Shown: in pieces, positions 18,261 to 27,437 of the stretch
Layout of the letters: every line of letters begins with the position of its first letter
Position numbering within the stretch: position 1 is the stretch's first letter
NCBI GenBank assembly: GCA_031291475.1
Contig: JARLIY010000160.1
Coordinates: 22,305-86,304 of the forward strand
Direction: 5' to 3'
DNA: 64,000 nucleotides
Source: Xanthobacteraceae bacterium
GTDB lineage: Bacteria; Pseudomonadota; Alphaproteobacteria; Rhizobiales; Xanthobacteraceae
The notes under the pieces: model-generated
What the model saw: the letters and a program-made list of their open reading frames with translations, nothing else
Told to the model about the DNA's origin: nothing
Databases searched by the model: none
Made by a program: the position numbers and the translations under genes

Positions 18261-18541
18261 ATGCGCGATGCCACGTCGTGCGACCGACCGACTGAGCCAT
18301 ATTTGCAACACCGGCGGGAAAAACCCGGGAAGGCGAAAAAACTTAACAGAAATAATGGCTTGTGCCTGGCGCTTCAATCAGATCCGGAATCGACCGGAAG
18401 CCGCCGCCGGTATATCATCTAGTGGGCGAGGTGCGCCGAATCGGAAAGCGCGCGTGTTTGCGCTTGAGCCCGCGTAACGTGTGTTTGGACGTGCGTCGGG
18501 CTCTTACGTCTCGTCGTAACCGAACGGCCGCGAACGAGGTG
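18261..18541. other. Intergenic region, presumed promoter of the Omp25-like gene
   Basis: With the terminator this makes a 340-base gap. No gene family was recognised in any frame; it should hold the promoter for the gene at 18542, but no clear -35/-10 pair was identified. Confidence 0.35.
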
Positions 18542-19282
18542 ATGCTGGTGCTGGTCAAGAGGGCTTGCACATTTTTGGTCGTTGCCGGCGTAGCGACTTG
18601 CCTGGCGCAAGTTGCGACCGCGCTCGATTTGAATTCTGTTACGCTCGCACCCGCCGCGCCGCAAAAACCTGATTGGGCCGGCTTCTACCTCAAATCTAAT
18701 CCGGGCAGCGGCTCCGACGCCATTCCGTGGACGGCGGTGGGGCCTTCGAACGGTTTTTCGCCGACCGGCGCGGGCCGCCCGGTCAACGACAATTTCGGCT
18801 ACAATTTTCAGTCGGGAAATTTCGTGTTCGGCCTCGAAGGCTCCTTGGCCGCGGCGAATTTCGATGGTCGCTTCACCGCGCCGTTTTCGCCGGCGATGAC
18901 ATCGGCTGCGTGGTCGCCCAACATGAACTGGCTCGGCACCGTGACCGGCCGGGTCGGGTATTCATTCGGGCAGTGGCTTCCCTACGTGAAAGGCGGCTTC
19001 GCCACCGCCGAAGTCGGTTCGCCGCTGCAAGGCGCCGGCCCGATGCTCGGAGCATTCTCGCAGGGTTCGCAGGTCAACGGCTGGACCGCAGGCCTCGGCC
19101 TCGAATATCAGATCACGTCCAAACTGTCGTTGGGGGTCGAATATCTCTACACCGATTTCGGCAATAACCCGGGCGGCGCCCCAAGTGGCGCCCCGCCGAT
19201 CTCCGGCTCGCCGGAGGTGTATTCGACCGCGCTGAAGAGCCAGAGCCTGCTCGGCCGGCTCAACTATAAAGCGGGCTGGTAA
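18542..19282 (+). CDS. Omp25/Omp31-like outer-membrane beta-barrel protein
   Basis: 246 residues from ATG 18542, with GAGG just upstream. Signal peptide KRACTFLVVAGVATCLAQV is followed by an eight-stranded barrel of the porin-family/Omp25 type: DWAGFYLKSNPG, FGYNFQSGNFVFGLEGSLA, LGTVTGRVGYSF, LPYVKGGFATAEVG and KLSLGVEYLYTDFG. It ends in KAGW rather than Phe. Proteins of this kind are abundant surface proteins in alphaproteobacteria. The convergent hydrolase gene ends 14 bases away. Confidence 0.85.
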   Translation: MLVLVKRACTFLVVAGVATCLAQVATALDLNSVTLAPAAPQKPDWAGFYLKSNPGSGSDAIPWTAVGPSNGFSPTGAGRPVNDNFGYNFQSGNFVFGLEGSLAAANFDGRFTAPFSPAMTSAAWSPNMNWLGTVTGRVGYSFGQWLPYVKGGFATAEVGSPLQGAGPMLGAFSQGSQVNGWTAGLGLEYQITSKLSLGVEYLYTDFGNNPGGAPSGAPPISGSPEVYSTALKSQSLLGRLNYKAGW

Positions 19283-19296
19283 GCCCAACCGCGAAA

Positions 19297-20253
19297 CTAC
19301 GCCGCGGGGTTTGGGGTCGCTGACGCGTCTTGGCGCGCGTTTTCGCAATCACTCACGAAGCGGACGATCCGGCGCACCAGCTCGCCCTCGAGCAGCGGGG
19401 CGTGTCCCTGGTCGGGAATTTCGATCAGTTCCATCGAAGCGCGCCGCGCGCGCATGGCGGCCACGGTGGCGACCGTCAAGATGTCGGAATTGGCGCCGCG
19501 GATGACCAGCATCGGCACGCCGGCAAGGGCGTCGAATTCGTTCCACATCGCCGGCATGGGCAACTCGATGTCGATGCCGGCGAGCGCGTTGGCGATGCCG
19601 ACATCGTAGGCTGGCTTGAACGCGCCATGCTTGAAATGCCAAGTTCGCCGCGCGGCGCCGAGCCATTGCTCCGTGGTCAGCTTGGGAAATTGCGCGCTCA
19701 TCAGGCGGCGAAGCACGTCGGCGCCTTCTTCATAGCTGCGCGGGTGCGGAAGTTTGCCGACATAGCCTTTGAGCCGCGCGACGCCCTTGGCTTCCATGAC
19801 CGGGCCGACATCGTGCAGCACGACGCCGGCGATTGCGGTCGGATGCATCGCGCCGAGCAGCATGGTGAGAATGCCGCCGCGCGAGCTTCCCACGATGATC
19901 GCCGGGCCGACGCCGAGCGCGAACAAAACGCTGATGATGTCGCCGAGCTCCACCGTGCAGTTGTAGTTGGCATGATCGGCGTCGTGGTCGGAATGGCCGC
20001 GCCCGCGGGAATCGATGGCGATGACGTGGCGCTGCGGCGGACCATTGGCCAACGCCGGCGCCAGCTCGTCGAAATCGGCGGCGGTGCGCGCCAGTCCCGG
20101 CAGGCAGACTACCGGAAGGCCGGGCGCGGAGGCTGTGCCGTATTCGCGAACGTGGAGCCGTAGCCCGTCCTGCGCGGCGACGAACAGGCTCTTGCCCGGA
20201 TCGGCCACGCCGCCGTGCGTGTCTGGCACCAGATAAGGGGATGGCTTGTTCAT
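19297..20253 (-). CDS. Alpha/beta-fold hydrolase
   Basis: 318 residues. The nucleophile elbow GSSRGG carries the catalytic Ser, PGLARTAADFD supplies the oxyanion region, DSRGRGHSDHD is the typical motif after strand 4, and PDQGHAPLLEGE near the C-terminus contains the catalytic His. No signal peptide. The family includes esterases, lipases and haloalkane dehalogenase-like enzymes, and substrate cannot be deduced. The next minus-strand gene upstream, the lytic transglycosylase, ends 111 bases before it. Confidence 0.88.
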   Translation of the reverse strand: MNKPSPYLVPDTHGGVADPGKSLFVAAQDGLRLHVREYGTASAPGLPVVCLPGLARTAADFDELAPALANGPPQRHVIAIDSRGRGHSDHDADHANYNCTVELGDIISVLFALGVGPAIIVGSSRGGILTMLLGAMHPTAIAGVVLHDVGPVMEAKGVARLKGYVGKLPHPRSYEEGADVLRRLMSAQFPKLTTEQWLGAARRTWHFKHGAFKPAYDVGIANALAGIDIELPMPAMWNEFDALAGVPMLVIRGANSDILTVATVAAMRARRASMELIEIPDQGHAPLLEGELVRRIVRFVSDCENARQDASATPNPAA

Positions 20254-20364
20254 GCCGGTCCCTGCCGCCCACCGTCGCCGTTCCTATACGGCGAGGTCAC
20301 AAAAGCGACATTAGCTGCGAGCCGGGCCGGAGTGCAACGAGGAAATGATCCCCGAACGGCCCCA

Positions 20365-22620
20365 TCAGCCGCCACGGTGCAAATCGGCTTCGATCAGAAG
20401 CCGCGGATCGTTGCCGAAGCGGGCGCGATATATCTGCATGTTCTCGATCACGCGCTGGACGTAATTGCGCGTTTCCGAGATCGGTATGCGCTCGATCCAG
20501 TCGATCGGGTCGACCTTGGGATCGCGCGGGTCGCCGTATTGCTCGATCCATTCCCGCGCCCGCCGCGGGCCGGCATTGTAGGCGACGAACGCCAGGATAT
20601 AGGAGCCGCGCCAGCTGGCGATGTCGTTGCCGAGCTCGGCGGTACCAAGCTGCGCATTGTAGGCGACGTCGGCCATCAGCCGCTGCCGGTCGAACGAGAC
20701 ATTGAAGCGCTTGGCGGTGTCGCGGCCGGCGGCCGGCGTGACCTGCATCAGCCCTATGGCGTTGGCGCTTGAAATCACCCGTGGATTGAACGCGCTTTCC
20801 TGGCGCACGATGGAATAGACGACGCAGCGTTCGACCTCGGGTCCGATCTGCTGATAATTCGGCACGCCAAAGTCCGGAAACGCGTAGCGTTCGAGCGGCA
20901 GGCCATGCCCGAGCGCAGCCTTGCCGATGAGCAAAGTCGCCCGCGCGTCGTTATGCTGCGCGGCGATCTCGGCGGCGGTGGTGAGCGCGACGACGTCGGT
21001 CGCCTTGTCGCCGAGCTCGGCGGCCAGCACCGCGGCGAGGTCGCGCTCGTCGACGGCGTAGAGAATTTCGAGAGCGCGCACCACCTCCAGACGCCGGTGT
21101 TCGGGGGTCGGCTCCGGCAGCGTGCGCAAGGTGACCGCTTCGATGCCGAGCCGCGCGCGCGCCAGTTGGCCGTAATAGGCGGTCGGATAGCGCGCCGCCG
21201 TTTCGTAAAATGCGCGCGCCTCGGCGCTGCGGCCGAGCACCTCGGCGGCGCGGCCCTGCCAGTAATAGGCGCGCGCCAGCGTGATCGGATTGGTCATGCC
21301 CTCGGCGATGCGGGCGAAATGCGCCAGCGCGGCCGCCGGTTCGTGCAGGAAGCGCAGCGCGATCCAGCCGGCGGTGAAATGCTGCTCGGCGCGATAATTG
21401 TCGTTGACCGGCGGCGCAGCGCCGCTGGCGACCTCGTAGGCTTTTTTCACTTCGCCGAGGTCGAGGAGCTTGCGGGCGATGAGCCGGCGCTCCACCCACC
21501 ATTGATCGAGATCGCCGAGCCGTTCCGGCTCGCGCGGCGCCGCCACCATCCATTGCGCCGCTTCGACGATCTTGTCGGCGCGGCGCAGCCACTGAATGTG
21601 ACTGAACATATAGCCGGCATCGCGCCGGGCCGCGGCCGGGACCGCCTCGAGCAACGCCTTAGCCTTGGACGACTTGTTGATGACCGCCGCGCGCGCTTTG
21701 GCGATGGCGGTTTCGATCCCGCCGAGCTGCCTCGCCGCGCGCAATCCGGCATCGTCGTCCTCGACGTCGAACCGTGCGTCCATGCGCGCCTTGTCGTCGG
21801 CGGCGCCGATCAGGCCGGCGAATGCGGCGCGCGCCTGCGCTTCGACATCCGCGGAAAAACTGTCTTTGCGCCAGGCCTCGCGCACCGCCGCCTGCGCCCC
21901 GTCGCGATCGCCCTCGGCGAGCAGGGCGCGCGCCAGCGCAAACCGTCCCTTGGCGGTTGTGGGCCGCTCGTTCCTGAAAAATTCGATGACCGCGCGCGGC
22001 GCGGCTTGCTGTTGCCACAGCGCCGCTTCGGCGCGTCGGCGCAGGAAAACAATGCCGGGCCAACCCGGATTCGCTGCGATGAAGGCCGCGTAGCGCGGGA
22101 AGTCGAGATTGGCCTCGTCGCTGCGCAGGATCACCCATTCGACGAGCTTGCGCGCCGTCGGATCGGCAATCGAGCCTTCGGCGGAGGTCGCGTCGTCCGG
22201 CCGGCCGTGGTGCGTCAGCTCGATGGCCTGCTTGACCGCGGCGAGATCGAGCGGTGAGGTCGCCGAGGTTGCGGCCATGGCGAGCTGCGGCGCGGATCGC
22301 GCCGGCGCGGCTGCGGCCGGAACGTGCATCGGCGGGGGTCCGCCCGAACTTCGCGGTTGATCATAGGCGGCGAGCCCGGGAGGCCGGATCGAGGAGGTGG
22401 CGAAAACATCGGCGGATGACGGAGCGAGCGACAGTGGCGCGGGCGCGGTTGCCCCGTGCGCGGGGACCTGTGCCGCCAGCTTTGCCGCTCCGTCGGATTT
22501 AAGCGCCGGCCTTGGCCGCGGCAGTGGGATCGCCTCGGTCGGCGACGCCGCGCGGGCTTGCCCAGCGAACAGGCCGCCGAGAGCGAGGAGAAGTATGAGC
22601 CGAGTGGCCGTCACCGGCAC
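20365..22620 (-). CDS. Soluble lytic murein transglycosylase (Slt70-like)
   Basis: 751 residues. Signal peptide LILLLALGGLFAGQARA, then a Pro/Arg-rich linker starting IPLPRPRPAL and low-complexity Ala/Pro sequence to about residue 130. The middle is an all-alpha superhelical U-domain. The C-terminal SLT domain has the catalytic Glu in VRQESAFNPRVISS, followed by AIGLMQVTPAAG and the conserved AYNAGPRRAREW. It cleaves peptidoglycan strands in the periplasm with 1,6-anhydro formation. The linker motif recurs in the protein at 41508-42308. Confidence 0.92.
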   Translation of the reverse strand: MPVTATRLILLLALGGLFAGQARAASPTEAIPLPRPRPALKSDGAAKLAAQVPAHGATAPAPLSLAPSSADVFATSSIRPPGLAAYDQPRSSGGPPPMHVPAAAAPARSAPQLAMAATSATSPLDLAAVKQAIELTHHGRPDDATSAEGSIADPTARKLVEWVILRSDEANLDFPRYAAFIAANPGWPGIVFLRRRAEAALWQQQAAPRAVIEFFRNERPTTAKGRFALARALLAEGDRDGAQAAVREAWRKDSFSADVEAQARAAFAGLIGAADDKARMDARFDVEDDDAGLRAARQLGGIETAIAKARAAVINKSSKAKALLEAVPAAARRDAGYMFSHIQWLRRADKIVEAAQWMVAAPREPERLGDLDQWWVERRLIARKLLDLGEVKKAYEVASGAAPPVNDNYRAEQHFTAGWIALRFLHEPAAALAHFARIAEGMTNPITLARAYYWQGRAAEVLGRSAEARAFYETAARYPTAYYGQLARARLGIEAVTLRTLPEPTPEHRRLEVVRALEILYAVDERDLAAVLAAELGDKATDVVALTTAAEIAAQHNDARATLLIGKAALGHGLPLERYAFPDFGVPNYQQIGPEVERCVVYSIVRQESAFNPRVISSANAIGLMQVTPAAGRDTAKRFNVSFDRQRLMADVAYNAQLGTAELGNDIASWRGSYILAFVAYNAGPRRAREWIEQYGDPRDPKVDPIDWIERIPISETRNYVQRVIENMQIYRARFGNDPRLLIEADLHRGG

Positions 22621-22960
22621 GGACCTTTCTGCCCCAGCGTCCCCGTCCCAAGCGCCGCGGCGCCGCTCTCCGGCGATCCCGGAAACCCCTCATCGGCTGC
22701 CAAGATTGAGGAAGTACTAATGTCCGCGCCTCGGAACGGCAATCGGCGAATTTCGCGGCAAAAGCGGGGCATTGCGGGGTTCTGTACTCGTCCGTCTGTT
22801 GGATTCGCGGATTATAAGTCTAGCGCCGGCGGCGCGTGCTTCCTATCGTGAAGGGGCTTTCAAGCCGGTTCACGACCCGATATTTATCCTGCCGGCAAAA
22901 GCCGCGCCCCGACTCAACCCCCGGCGGGCGCGCCGCCGGAGCCGCGCACAGGATCGTGTC
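22621..22960. other. Divergent promoter region between slt-like gene and dapA
   Basis: 340 bases. No reading frame gives a recognisable protein, and no RNA gene or repeat was seen. It should contain the promoters of both flanking genes. Confidence 0.4.
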
Positions 22961-23851
22961 ATGACCGCCAAGACGAGCTTTCGAGGCTCATTCACCGCGC
23001 TCGTCACGCCGTTCAAGAACGGTTTCGTGGACGAGAAGGCCTTCCGCGGTCTGGTCGACTGGCAGATCGCCGAGGGCACCAGCGGGCTGGTTCCGGTCGG
23101 CACCACCGGCGAAAGTCCGACATTATCCCATGACGAGCACCGCCAGGTGGTCGAATGGTGCGTCGAGCAGGCCCGCGGCCGGGTTCCGGTTGTCGCCGGC
23201 GCCGGCTCGAACTCGACCAAGGAGGCGATCGATCTCGCCCGCGAGGCGGAGAAGTCAGGCGCCGACGCTGTCCTTGTCGTCACCCCATACTACAATAAGC
23301 CGACCCAGGAAGGGCTCTATCAGCACTACAAGGCAATCAACGACGCGATCGGCATTCCGATCATCATCTACAATATTCCGCCGCGGTCGGTGATCGACAT
23401 GTCGGTCGACACCATGAAGCGGCTGTTCGAGCTTAAGAACATCGCCGGCGTCAAGGACGCCACCGCGAACATGACGCGCGTCACGCAACAGCGCGCAGTG
23501 ATGGGCGAAGATTTCAATCAAATGTCCGGCGAGGACATCACCGCGCTTGGTTTCATGGCGCATGGCGGCCACGGTTGCATCTCGGTGACTTCGAACGTGG
23601 CTCCGCGCCTGTGCGCCGAATTCCAGGCGGCGTGCCGCAAGGGCGACTATTCCGCGGCGCTGAAGATTCAGGACAAGCTTGCGCCTCTGCACATAAATCT
23701 CTTCCTCGAAACAAGTCCGGCGCCGGTCAAGTATGCGCTCTCGCTCATCGGCAAATGCGCGGAGACCGTGCGGCTTCCCATGGTCCCGATTTCCGACAAG
23801 ACCCGCGCCGCTGTGCGTGATGCCATGGTGCATGCGGGTCTGATCAACTAA
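22961..23851 (+). CDS. dapA: 4-hydroxy-tetrahydrodipicolinate synthase
   Basis: 296 residues from ATG 22961. The TIM-barrel enzyme condenses pyruvate and aspartate semialdehyde in lysine/diaminopimelate synthesis. Lys165 (GVKDAT) forms the Schiff base; Tyr137 (IIYNIPPRS) and GTTGESPTL complete the active site; [15 protein letters not shown] is the family signature. Length and motifs are typical. The in-frame sequence upstream of 22961 lacks family similarity, so the shorter start is preferred. Confidence 0.97.
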   Translation: MTAKTSFRGSFTALVTPFKNGFVDEKAFRGLVDWQIAEGTSGLVPVGTTGESPTLSHDEHRQVVEWCVEQARGRVPVVAGAGSNSTKEAIDLAREAEKSGADAVLVVTPYYNKPTQEGLYQHYKAINDAIGIPIIIYNIPPRSVIDMSVDTMKRLFELKNIAGVKDATANMTRVTQQRAVMGEDFNQMSGEDITALGFMAHGGHGCISVTSNVAPRLCAEFQAACRKGDYSAALKIQDKLAPLHINLFLETSPAPVKYALSLIGKCAETVRLPMVPISDKTRAAVRDAMVHAGLIN

Positions 23852-23933
23852 GACGGTTCATCCCGGCGCGGCTGGGGAGGGCAGGCATGTCCCCCCTCTC
23901 CCGTCGCACGGGGGTAGAATAGGGGGTGATCAG

Positions 23934-24350
23934 ATGTCGATGCTCGATGATTTCAAGAAGTTCGCATTGCGTGGCAATGTCGTGGATCTCGCCGTTGGCG
24001 TGATCATCGGCGTGGCCTTCAACAATATCGTGCAATCCCTGGTCGGCGATCTCATCATGCCGGTCATCGGCGCGCTCACCGGCGGGCTCGATTTCTCCAA
24101 TCACTTCCTGCCGCTGTCGGCCAAGGTGACGGCGACCAGCCTCGCCGACGCCAAGAAGGAAGGTGCCGTGCTCGCCTGGGGCAATTTTCTCACGGTCACG
24201 CTGAATTTTCTCATCGTCGCCTGGGTGTTGTTCTGGGTGATGCGTCTGGTCAGCCGGCTCATGCGTGACGAACCGCCCAAGGCGCCGCCGGTGACCAAGC
24301 AGGAGCAACTTCTCACCGAGATCCGCGATCTTTTGAAGAGCCGCTCCTAA
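23934..24350 (+). CDS. mscL: Large-conductance mechanosensitive channel
   Basis: 138 residues with AGGGGGTG upstream of [23 protein letters not shown] is the N-terminal amphipathic helix and TM1 of MscL; TM2 is [20 protein letters not shown], and a charged C-terminal bundle follows. It forms an inner-membrane pentamer that opens under hypo-osmotic shock. It precedes smpB by four bases, so the two are probably cotranscribed. Confidence 0.97.
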   Translation: MSMLDDFKKFALRGNVVDLAVGVIIGVAFNNIVQSLVGDLIMPVIGALTGGLDFSNHFLPLSAKVTATSLADAKKEGAVLAWGNFLTVTLNFLIVAWVLFWVMRLVSRLMRDEPPKAPPVTKQEQLLTEIRDLLKSRS

Positions 24351-24354
24351 GGCC

Positions 24355-24825
24355 ATGGCGAAGGCCGAAAGGAAATTGCGGGTCGTTGCCGACAACCGCA
24401 AGGCCCGCTTCAACTACTTTATCGACGAGACCATGGAGGCCGGCATTGCGCTCACTGGCACGGAAGTTAAATCGCTGCGCGCAGGCAAAGCCACGATCGC
24501 GGAATCCTACGCCGACGCCCGCGACAACGAGATCTGGCTCATCAATTCCAACATTCCCGAATACCAGCAGGCGAACCGCTTCAACCACGCGCCGAAACGG
24601 CCGCGCAAGCTCCTGCTGCACCGCCGGCAGATCAACAAGCTGATCGGCGCGGTCGAGCGCGAAGGGATGACGCTGGTGCCGCTCAAGCTCTATTTTAACG
24701 AGAAAGGCCGTGCCAAGATCGAGATCGCTCTGGCGCGCGGCAAGAAGCTTTACGACAAGCGCGAGACCGAGAAGAAGCGCTCGTGGCAGCGCGAGCGCGG
24801 CCGGCTGTTGCGGCAGAAGGGCTAA
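24355..24825 (+). CDS. smpB: SsrA-binding protein
   Basis: 156 residues. The OB-fold core is complete: [53 protein letters not shown], and [15 protein letters not shown]. The basic C-terminal tail ([13 protein letters not shown]) enters the ribosomal mRNA channel during tmRNA trans-translation. The ssrA gene itself is not in the window. Confidence 0.97.
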   Translation: MAKAERKLRVVADNRKARFNYFIDETMEAGIALTGTEVKSLRAGKATIAESYADARDNEIWLINSNIPEYQQANRFNHAPKRPRKLLLHRRQINKLIGAVEREGMTLVPLKLYFNEKGRAKIEIALARGKKLYDKRETEKKRSWQRERGRLLRQKG

Positions 24826-24829
24826 GGCG

Positions 24830-25864
24830 ATGCTTCCGGTGACGCTCGATCATTGCGTCATTCACGTGACCGACTGGGAACGCTCCAATGCATTCTACAC
24901 GGCGGTGCTCGGCGCCGAGCTGGTGGCGCGGCCGGCCGGCTACGCCTACCGTTTCGGCGACCGTCAGCTCAACGTCCACGGCCCGGGGGTAACGCCCGCC
25001 GAAGTGGCGCGCCTTCCGGTCGCCCCCGGCAACAGCGATCTTTGCTTCGAATGGAGCGGCCCGATCGCCGACGCGATAAGCCATCTGCAACGTTGCGGCG
25101 TCGCCGTCGAGCGGGGCCCGCTGCAGCGGTTCGGCGCCAAGGGGGCGGGTACCAGCGTCTATTTTCGCGATCCCGACGGCTCGCTGATGGAGTTTATTTC
25201 CTATGCGCGAGGTCCGGAAAAAGAGCTACAGGATTTAGCGCAACATCAAACGCAAGCGATATCCGGAGCACATGGAATGAGCGCGGCACGAGAAGCACCC
25301 GGCAAGCACGATCCGACGCACCTGCCGCCGGGCATCCCGGTCCCGCAGGACGACGGCGCCGCGCGGCACCTTCCCGGCATGCAGTTACCCGATCTGGCGC
25401 TTCCGGCGACCCGCCGCGGCGCCTTCAATCTGGCGCACGTGCCGGGCCGCACCGTGCTTTACATCTATCCGCGCACCGGCGTGCCGGGAGTCGATCTGCC
25501 GCCGGGCTGGGACGACATTCCCGGCGCGCGCGGCTGCACGCCGCAATCGTGCGGCTTCCGCGATCATTTCGCCGCGCTCAAGGATTTGGGCGTGAACCAT
25601 GTTTTCGGCCTGTCGACCCAGGATACCGATTATCAGCGCGAGGCTGCCGAGCGCCTGCATTTGCCGTTCCCGATCCTGTCCGATGCCGAGCTCAAATTCG
25701 CACGCGCGCTGAAGCTGCCCACCTTCTCGGTCGCCGGGATGACGCTGCTCAAGCGCATGGTGCTGGTGATCGATGACGGCACAATCGCCAAGGTCTTTTA
25801 TCCGGTGTTCCCGCCAGACCGCAGTGCCGCCGAGGTCGTTGCCTGGCTGCGCAGCCACGGTTAG
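24830..25864 (+). CDS. VOC-domain / BCP-like peroxiredoxin fusion
   Basis: One uninterrupted frame of 344 residues. Residues 1-126 are a glyoxalase/VOC domain (LDHCVIHVTDWERSNAFYT; YFRDPDGSLMEFISYA) with likely metal ligands His8 and Glu121. Residues 180-344 are a peroxiredoxin: GCTPQSCGFRDHF holds peroxidatic Cys236 and a second Cys241 spaced as in BCP-type atypical 2-Cys enzymes. An internal ATG at 25277, with GGAG eight bases upstream, could start the peroxiredoxin alone, so the two domains may be recently joined genes or may also be made separately. It follows smpB by four bases. Confidence 0.85.
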   Translation: MLPVTLDHCVIHVTDWERSNAFYTAVLGAELVARPAGYAYRFGDRQLNVHGPGVTPAEVARLPVAPGNSDLCFEWSGPIADAISHLQRCGVAVERGPLQRFGAKGAGTSVYFRDPDGSLMEFISYARGPEKELQDLAQHQTQAISGAHGMSAAREAPGKHDPTHLPPGIPVPQDDGAARHLPGMQLPDLALPATRRGAFNLAHVPGRTVLYIYPRTGVPGVDLPPGWDDIPGARGCTPQSCGFRDHFAALKDLGVNHVFGLSTQDTDYQREAAERLHLPFPILSDAELKFARALKLPTFSVAGMTLLKRMVLVIDDGTIAKVFYPVFPPDRSAAEVVAWLRSHG

Positions 25865-25894
25865 CTTTAAGCGCAAACGGGAAAGGATCCTTTG

Positions 25895-26773
25895 ATGTCG
25901 AAATTCATCGTTGCTCCGCATTTCCGGCTCCAGGAATGGGTCGCCGAGGAGAAGGGTTATTTCGCTGCCGAGGCACTCGACTACGAATTTCGCGAGGCCA
26001 TCGTTTCGAGTACCGGCAGCGGCCACCAGCTCGGCGACAAGGTCGGCGCCTATCAGACCTTCGAAGCCGGCCGCACCTGCAACGTCAGCGGCGCCTGCCA
26101 TTGGACGGTGAACGTGGCGGCCTCCAACGGCCACGGCAAGCTTTACGCCGATTGTTATTCGGTATCGCCCTGCGGCGTGTTCGTGCCGCCGGATTCGCCG
26201 GTGAAGGCCCCGACCGACCTTGCCGGCGTGCCGATTTCCGTCGGCTTCCAGTCAGGGAGCCACTACGCGACGATCCAGGGGCTCGAACAATATCTCGCGC
26301 CAGACGAGATCAAGCTGTCGTTCGCCGACGGACTGTTGTTCAGCCGCATGGAAATGCTGATCGACCGCAAGGTGCCGGCGGCTTCCCTGTTTAGCGGGCC
26401 ATATTATTTTGCCGAGCAGCTCGGCTTCCGCAAGATCATCGACACCACCTTCATGATCGCATCGATGGTCACCGGCACGCCGGACCCGGAGGATGTGCGC
26501 AAATATTTCCGGGCGCTGCGCCGCGCCCAGCGCGACATCGATTTGCGGCCGGAGCTCTATACGCATTACTACCGGCGCGAATTCCCGGTGCGTTTTCACG
26601 GTCAGATGGACACGCGGCGCTGGGGGCCGGGCGAGCGTCTGGTGTTCGAGCCGTATTCGAAAGAGACGTTCGATGAATCGTTTGCCTGGATCGAGCGGCA
26701 CGACATCTTCCCGCCGGGCGAAATGGGCAGCGGCAAATACGAGAGCGCGATTTTCAGCCAGGCGGCCGGGTAG
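25895..26773 (+). CDS. ABC-type substrate-binding-like protein (NMT1/SsuA-type fold), no signal peptide
   Basis: 292 residues from ATG 25895, with GAAAGGA upstream. The opening VAPHFRLQEWVAEEKGYF and the DLAGVPISVGFQSGSHYATI segment fit the type-2 periplasmic-binding fold of the NMT1/Thi5-SsuA group. No signal peptide is present, so it would be cytoplasmic. Four cysteines cluster in CNVSGACH and CYSVSPCG, which could bind metal or ligand. No ABC permease or ATPase is nearby. It may be an enzyme or sensor derived from a binding protein; function unknown. It overlaps the convergent glycosylase gene by 20 bases. Confidence 0.7.
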   Translation: MSKFIVAPHFRLQEWVAEEKGYFAAEALDYEFREAIVSSTGSGHQLGDKVGAYQTFEAGRTCNVSGACHWTVNVAASNGHGKLYADCYSVSPCGVFVPPDSPVKAPTDLAGVPISVGFQSGSHYATIQGLEQYLAPDEIKLSFADGLLFSRMEMLIDRKVPAASLFSGPYYFAEQLGFRKIIDTTFMIASMVTGTPDPEDVRKYFRALRRAQRDIDLRPELYTHYYRREFPVRFHGQMDTRRWGPGERLVFEPYSKETFDESFAWIERHDIFPPGEMGSGKYESAIFSQAAG

Positions 26774-27428
26774 GCGTTTCCGCGTCCAGGTGCTTGCGCA
26801 CTTGCGCGAACACGTCGCGGAACATTTGCGGCGTCAACACGCCGGTATTCGTGTTGTAGCGCGAGCAGTGATAGCTATCGAACAACATGGCCGCGCCCAT
26901 TGGCTGCGCGCCGCCGTGGGCGAACGGATAGTCGCGCCGCCGCGCGGATTGCGCTGCGACCAGCGTTTCGTGGGCAATGCGCCCGAGCGCGACGATCGCC
27001 CGGAGCTTGGTCATTTCCGCAATCGTCGCGGTGAGGAAGCTCCGGCAGGTGGCGATCTCCTGCGGCGTCGGTTTGTTCTCCGGCGGCACGCAGCGCACCG
27101 CATTGGTGATGCGGCAATCGATCAATGTCAGCCCGTCGTCGGGGCGCGCGGCATAGTTTCCTTGCGCGAAGCCGAATTCCTTGAGCGTCGTGTAAAGAAG
27201 ATCGCCGGCATAGTCGCCGGTGAATGGCCGGCCGGTGCGATTGGCGCCGCGCAGCCCGGGCGCGAGCCCGACGATCAGGAGCCGCGCGTCGATCGGTCCG
27301 AAGGACGGGACCGGCGCGTTGAACCACTCGGGCTCGGCGTTGCGCCAGTTTTCCCGAAAGGCGACCAGACGCGGACAGCGCGGGCAGTCGCGGCCGGGCT
27401 TGCCGCTTGCGGGCGCCATGGCGGTCAC
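26754..27428 (-). CDS. Uracil-DNA glycosylase, family 5 (UdgB-type)
   Basis: 224 residues. Cys15, Cys18, Cys113 and Cys128 are placed to bind a [4Fe-4S] cluster. Motif A reads GLAPGLRGANRTGRPFTGD, with neither the Asp nor the Asn used for catalysis by other families, as typical of family 5; motif B is LFDSYHCSRYNTNTG. The enzyme would remove uracil and some other deaminated or damaged bases. It lies nine bases downstream of the NYN-domain gene and is probably cotranscribed with it. Confidence 0.88.
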   Translation of the reverse strand: MTAMAPASGKPGRDCPRCPRLVAFRENWRNAEPEWFNAPVPSFGPIDARLLIVGLAPGLRGANRTGRPFTGDYAGDLLYTTLKEFGFAQGNYAARPDDGLTLIDCRITNAVRCVPPENKPTPQEIATCRSFLTATIAEMTKLRAIVALGRIAHETLVAAQSARRRDYPFAHGGAQPMGAAMLFDSYHCSRYNTNTGVLTPQMFRDVFAQVRKHLDAETPTRPPG

Positions 27429-27437
27429 GGCGCGCAG

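Noticed and set aside
20905..22257. 450-codon frame antisense to the lytic transglycosylase
   Set aside because: No recognisable motif, and the transglycosylase on the other strand is complete.
25895..26773. Assignment as Thi5-type pyrimidine synthase
   Set aside because: The fold group fits, but the diagnostic cysteine motif of Thi5 is absent, so only the broader fold is claimed.
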